Positions 58,931-64,000 of a stretch of 64,000 bases of DNA are shown here, one piece after another; position 1 is the stretch's first letter; each line of letters begins with the position of its first letter. The stretch spans positions 154,945,866 to 155,009,865 of the forward strand of contig JBOZIK010000001.1 of the NCBI GenBank assembly GCA_051453625.1, written 5' to 3'. The position numbers and the translations under genes were made by a program. The notes under the pieces were generated by a model, which worked only from the letters and a program-made list of their open reading frames with translations, ran no database searches and had not been told where the DNA came from. This stretch comes from Welwitschia mirabilis. Lineage: Eukaryota > Gnetophyta > Gnetopsida > Welwitschiales.

Positions 58931-59850
58931 ATGTATACTAGCTATCAAGATATTCAAAGAATGACCATGTTAAGGTGGCAGATGTGCAGGCTTTGCACGC
59001 TCTATCTTTGGCTTAACTAGAGGGCCTACCTCCTACTCTACTACTTTAACCTTAGCCTCAGACTATCTAGCTCTATGCATACAGGGACTACTCAATCAGA
59101 AATAGAAAAATTGTCATGCAAAAACAGAAAGATATGTCAAAAATGTCATATGGCTTATGCAATAATGACCCTTGAAATCGATAAAAGACTATGAAAAATA
59201 CTAAAAATATGTCCTATCCCCCTTTAAAGGTTGCAATGCATCTCAAATTGCCTAAACATGAGAGAAAAAATGAGAAATACATGAAAAATTCAAAAACTAT
59301 ATTTTTAGTGGGCCCCACATGAAGTAAAATTTTGAAGTGCTCAAATAAAAAATCTAATTTAGTAGAGTGGTAGAACACATTGAATTTATTAATTTTTCCT
59401 AAATAACCATTACATTTTGATCTATGGTTTGCAAGAAAACGAGTGTGAAAAGTGGAAATTTGAAAATAACTCATAAAACGCAAAAATGTTCATAACTCAA
59501 AAGATACGTGGTGAAATTTGAATCTGTAAGTCTCCAATAGAATAGTGCAAAAAACTAAGTGATATATATCAAAATTTCATGTCAAAAGGCTAAAAAATGG
59601 GAGAAAAAAGTAAAAAACAAGAGGACAGAGTAACATATCTCATTTTTAAAAATTACTGAGATATGGCAAATTTCGACACGAAATCTGGTAGGACAAGTCT
59701 TAAAATGCTAGTACAAACTAGAGGGATCATCATATCTTAAAAGAACAAGTAAAAATGATGAATAAATAAGGGGAAAAAAGGAGGAAAAATGGTTTGAGCC
59801 GCAGTTTTATCGCACTGTTGTCTAGTCATGCCGTCCGGATGATAGCCCTA
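58931..59850 (-). other. Non-coding spacer of the minus-strand gypsy 3' region
   Basis: No frame of note apart from an 89-codon minus-strand frame (59483-59214) without recognisable domains. Near 59874-59919 is a hairpin with an ATCATCCA/TGGATGAT stem. Confidence 0.45.
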
Positions 59851-60708
59851 GGACGATTCTTAGAAAAAATCAGACCATCATCCATCAAGTATTATCTAGA
59901 TGACTAAGTGGATGATAGGGCATGAAAAGATTTTCAGAAAGAAAAAAAATATCAGCCAGAAAACTTAAGCTTAGATATGAATGTTTAAGTAGCAATTCTG
60001 AACAGAAAAATTCAAAAAGATAGAAAATCAAATATAAAACCAAGAAAAACAAGGAAAAAGGATAAACACATGAGGAAAAAAAACTACGGTTGAAGAAAAT
60101 AGACTATCTAATTAAAAAACTACAAGAAAAACTATATGAATGTACTTGAATAGAAAAGGAAATCATGATAAACTCAGAACTTTATAAGCTACAAGGGAAC
60201 TCATAAAAACTAGGAATTGAAAAGATGTTCTTTTTAAGTTTTCAAATGCTCACTGAAAAATGATTTAACATGAAAGAACAACAAGGAAACTACTAAATGA
60301 TTAAGGTTCTATGAAAGAATGAGAAAATGTATAAATAACTTTGAAATCCCAAACTTAAAAACCAAAGAAACACAGAGTGAAAATGGATACAAGGAACAAG
60401 GAGAAGATTTTTTACCTATCCTAAGTACTAACCTAGAAAACTTCCAAGGAAGACATCATAATATTATCTCAGTAAATATGCATGACAAAATGTAAATACT
60501 TTAGAAAGTTCACTAAAAAAGGCAGTGGTTATGGTAATAATCAAAGCTTCAAGTGCATAGAATAATAAATGTCAAACTCAAAAGTTACTTAGAAATGAAC
60601 TCACCTATTCTCACCTCACAAACACACTTGAATCTTCAAAAGTAAAATGATCAAGTGGGAATACTAAGAGTCTAGAAAATAAGCAATGCCTTTGATAACA
60701 TCAGGAAC

Positions 60709-61054
60709 NNNNNNNNNNNNNNNNNNNNNNNNNNNNNNNNNNNNNNNNNNNNNNNNNNNNNNNNNNNNNNNNNNNNNNNNNNNNNNNNNNNNNNNNNNNN
60801 NNNNNNNNNNNNNNNNNNNNNNNNNNNNNNNNNNNNNNNNNNNNNNNNNNNNNNNNNNNNNNNNNNNNNNNNNNNNNNNNNNNNNNNNNNNNNNNNNNNN
60901 NNNNNNNNNNNNNNNNNNNNNNNNNNNNNNNNNNNNNNNNNNNNNNNNNNNNNNNNNNNNNNNNNNNNNNNNNNNNNNNNNNNNNNNNNNNNNNNNNNNN
61001 NNNNNNNNNNNNNNNNNNNNNNNNNNNNNNNNNNNNNNNNNNNNNNNNNNNNNN
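60709..61054. other. 346-N assembly gap with 13-bp identical flanks
   Basis: TAACATCAGGAAC occurs at 60696-60708 and again at 61055-61067. Merging the two gives a sequence collinear with the plus-strand paralogue near 55790-55812. Confidence 0.8.
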
Positions 61055-61227
61055 TAACATCAGGAACACTATTAATCCCTAGCCTTAAAGCTTTTTTTTT
61101 TCCATGATAAGGGGAGTGCAACCACTGTCAGAGGAGTAGGAACCCACAAAGCATGGCCAACTGACCCCTCAGTGGAGTTTCCACAGCTACCAATACTGCC
61201 AAATATTCCTTTTGGAAATATTTATCT

Positions 61228-61439
61228 CAATGCAGTAGAACATCATGATGAGGGCCGAACATGACAGCCATGCATTTGATCGAATTCTCAGATTGAATCA
61301 GGTCAGGAGCGGGATACCTCAGGGGGCACAATAAATACATAACACACCTACAAATACAACATGACAACACTGGTACTTATTGACCCACGTCAATACCACA
61401 CTTCTAGCCTAGACCATCCCAATGCAGTAGAACATCATG
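61228..61439. mobile_element. 172-bp insertion with perfect 20-bp target-site duplication
   Basis: CAATGCAGTAGAACATCATG occurs identically at 61228-61247 and 61420-61439. Between them are 172 bp that are more GC-rich and CpG-bearing than the host element. The paralogous plus-strand copy has a single, uninterrupted counterpart at about 55608-55628, that is, an empty site. A long perfect duplication is typical of LINE-mediated insertion (SINE or truncated LINE). No poly(A) tail, tRNA-like A/B box pair or terminal inverted repeats were evident, so the class is unknown. Confidence 0.7.
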
Positions 61440-61989
61440 TTGACCATGTATTTTTCTTTAAAGCACAAAATATAATAGCTCATGGTCATTATTTATTCTT
61501 CTTCTTCATATTCTTTTTCTCTCTTTTTATTTTTTTAAATTTGACATGATCACACACTCAAAAAGACGAAGGTGAATAAGTAAGATAAAATATAGAAAAG
61601 AACACTTCAAAACAACCCAAGACCTTAACACCATTAAAAAAGGCACAAGAAACAAAGGCATCTTCTTTCAAATGAAGTCCATAGACATGGGAATGTCTTA
61701 AGATTAGTGAATTTAATCTTACCACTGTAAATGCCCAAGTATAAATACTAGTCATGAAACTTCATAAATCAATACATAAGTTAAGTTTAAAAGATGATCA
61801 AGTAACATCATAATATCAACCAAAGGAGTAGGATAAGAAAGAACTCAGACAATGATAGGGAGGAATTCCTCCTCATTGAGGGAAACCTCCAAAACAAGTG
61901 CTTCTACAATGTTCACGATTGCATCTAAATATCCTTCATATAATTTTAATTATTATTCATTAACCTTTTAAATCTCTCTAGTCTCTAAG

Positions 61990-64000
61990 TCTAAAATCTC
62001 AATTGAGGCATTAAGATTCACTTTCTCTACAAGGTAAGAACTTAACTATTTAGAGGTCAACTTGTTATTCAAAAGATGAACTCTAGAATTGTATAACAAG
62101 ACAAGTTGACCGGGTTCAAAATTTTTATGAACATCTTTTTATCATGTTTGAACTTTACTTGGGCTTTATGGATTAATTAACGATGTATGGCATGACTCTT
62201 TTTTCAACAAGATGGTCTAATTGGACTAATCTATATTTAAGGTTTTCATGAAAATCTACAAGATTAATTGATGAAATGCATGATAAGAATTATAACATAC
62301 ATCAACAAGTAATACATAAACTTTAACATATACAAGTTTGTAAGATGAAAAACCAAGATCAGTACACCAAGTAGTACAGTAAGCCCAAAGTACATTGTTT
62401 AGTTTAGAAGTCAAAACTTTTTATTAACAGAGACAAGTTTTTATAACATTTTCTTTATTTTTTTGTTGGCATTTTTAGCCTGTCCATTAGTTTGAGGATG
62501 ATAAGCACAAGCTACTCTATGTTTTATACCAATGATAAAAGAAGTTTCTTAAAAATCTGATTAATGAAATAAGTATCCTAATCACTAATGATAACTCTAT
62601 AAAAATCAAATCTCTAAAAGATATGAGTTCTAAGAAAATGACAAACAGTTTGGACATCATTTAAAGAAGTAGGTATGAATTCAATTCATTTATTCACCTA
62701 ATCCACAACCACTAAAATGTAACACTTATGAAAAGAAGATGAATGAATAGGGCCTATGAAATCAATACCCCAACAATCAAAGGGGTCACACTCAAGAATA
62801 GGTCTAAGGGGCATTTCTTATGAATGAATAAGGTTACCATAACATTGATAAGGATTACATCTTCTAGCAAAATCAAGAAAATCACGAAACATAAAAAGAA
62901 AATAAGAACAAGAATGGAGGATTTTCATTGCTATTTTATGTCACTAAAGTATCCTCCACAAATATCATCATGATAAAGATGAAGGATTTCAGGTATTTTC
63001 AAATCAGGCATATATTTTCTCATGATTTGGTCTTTACACCTACAGTATAAATGTGGCTCTATCCACTCCTAGTCATCTATCCTATAGAGAAAAGATTTAT
63101 GTTAATTGTAGATCCAATGCTATGGTGTTTTCATGGTTACAAGATAGTTAACAATGTTTTCATACCAAAGAGAGGGATAAAAAGAAGATACAATAAAAAG
63201 CTACTTATTAGGAAATGAATCATCAATAATAGAATCATCTGAAGGAGAAGGAAGTTGAGATAAATGATTAATAATACAGTTATGCTTTCTACTTTATTTA
63301 TGACGGTAAAATTAAACTCTTGCATAAGGAGGATCCTTCTAATCAAATATGCAGTAGAATCTTTCTTGGTCATAAGGTAATGAATGGTAGCATGATTGGT
63401 GTAAACATTTGTATGAAAGCCTAAAAGATAATATCTAAGAGAATCAAGGAAAAAGATAATAGCTAGCATCTCTTTCTTTGTAGTGGTATAATTCATTTTA
63501 GCTCTACACAAAGATTTTCAATGATAAAATATAACATGAAAATCATTTCCATATTTCTAGTAAGAACCCATCTATGGTAAAATTACTCACATTACACATA
63601 AGTTCAAAATCTTTTTCCCAATTAGGTCCCATTGCTATAGGAGCATAAGAAGTTTATGTTTAATCCTATAAAAAGCAAGTTAACAAGATTTATTACATTC
63701 AAATTTGGTTTCTTTTAGTAAAGGGGTTTATAGATATTAGCATAAGCATAAATAAACTGATGGTAAAAACTATAATGATCAAGAAAATATCTAATCTATT
63801 TAACATTTGTAGGGAACTTAGGCTTTGAATAATACCAACTTTAAAAGCATCCATTCTAATCCTCTCTTTTGAAATATGATGACTTAAAACAATTCCACTT
63901 TTTACAAGAAATAGACTCTTTTTCCAACTCAAGTATAGGCCACTAGAAATGCAATGATCTAAGACTTTCTCTAATCAATCTAAAATTTGTTCAAATGTTT
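61990..64000 (-). mobile_element. Ty3/gypsy pol remnant (RT end, RNase H, integrase), minus strand
   Basis: From right to left on the minus strand: the RT C-terminal block SWKKSLFLVKSGIVLSHHIS and RIRMDAFKVGIIQSL (63932-63820); RNase H MNYTTTKKEMLAIIFFLDSL, then LLGFHTNVYTNHATIHYLMT (63511-63340); then the integrase zinc-binding region (about 63000-62840), its core (about 62800-62480) and the C-terminal domain (about 62330-62000). The block pattern (KKDxxxxLIRxILLxQEF and the DEN..TIHHQLIHK-type C-terminus) fits the Athila/Tat clade. The element continues beyond the right edge. Stops occur throughout. Confidence 0.87.

Larger units (their letters stand above)
59850..61990 (-). mobile_element. 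3' region of the minus-strand gypsy copy, with a false gap
   Basis: Reverse-complement counterpart of 55170-56640. Matching landmarks include 61755-61600 (SHVYGLHLKEDAFVSCAFFN and VKVLG) with 55360-55460, and 60350-60480 with 56010-56130. A 346-N run (60709-61054) lies within it; both flanks carry the same 13 bp, and the other copy is continuous at that point. A 172-bp insertion is present at 61248-61419. Confidence 0.7.

Noticed and set aside
60672-61121. Frames across the 346-N run
   Set aside because: They consist of Ns with a few residues at each end.
1-64000. CRISPR arrays, bacterial operons, rRNA or tRNA genes
   Set aside because: Both strands were scanned by eye; none of the expected repeat-spacer patterns, cloverleaf structures or rRNA landmarks was seen, and the sequence is plant nuclear DNA.

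Overview
The window is a stretch of a large, AT-rich plant nuclear genome. It has one recognisable host gene; almost everything else that can be identified is decayed retrotransposon. A seed plant is certain from the gene (an N-terminus beginning MSRCFPFPPPGY is plant-specific) and from the element families (Athila-type Ty3/gypsy, Ty1/copia, L1-type LINE, tRNA-derived SINE). The elements are old and fully degenerate but not removed, and gene density is about one per 64 kb. That suggests a slow-turnover giant genome such as a gymnosperm, but this is inference only.

Layout. 1-6.9 kb: an Athila-type gypsy element on the minus strand, cut by the left edge (integrase, RNase H, RT, protease, gag, tRNA-Asp-type primer binding site, 5' LTR with TATA box). 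7.3-9.8 kb: a copia pol remnant on the plus strand, with a possible LTR. 9.9-10.3 kb: a weak LINE trace. 13.25-13.7 kb: two SINE copies head to head, one with a perfect 10-bp target-site duplication. 15.07-19.1 kb: the host gene, with TATA box, probable 5'UTR intron and three coding exons. 19.2-26.8 kb: mostly featureless, with small tandem duplications. 26.8-28.4 kb: a GC-rich island behind a primer-binding-site-like motif. 30.3-40.06 kb: a minus-strand copia element with two LTRs of about 1 kb and a duplicated gag. 41.0-42.6 kb: a second GC-richer island. 42.7-45.9 kb: a minus-strand L1-type LINE. 48.7-51.2 kb: weak coding traces on the minus strand. 53.1-64 kb: a nest of two gypsy copies of one family in opposite orientations, LTR-like repeats, an extra ORF remnant and a small insertion with a 20-bp target-site duplication.

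The host gene encodes a lysine/glutamate-rich, probably nuclear, low-complexity protein of unknown biochemical function. No operon-like or pathway relationship links it to anything else here. The transposons are independent insertions and none has an intact reading frame. Catalytic Asp-to-Asn changes and lost CpG sites fit long-term methylation-driven C-to-T decay.

Twelve N runs interrupt the window. Two of the large ones (34697-35436 and 60709-61054) are flanked by the same sequence on both sides and appear to be false gaps between overlapping contig ends. I found no convincing new biological system. The best leads are the SINE pair, the 172-bp insertion with its empty site in the paralogous copy, the repeat-interrupted exon of the host gene, and the assembly artefacts.
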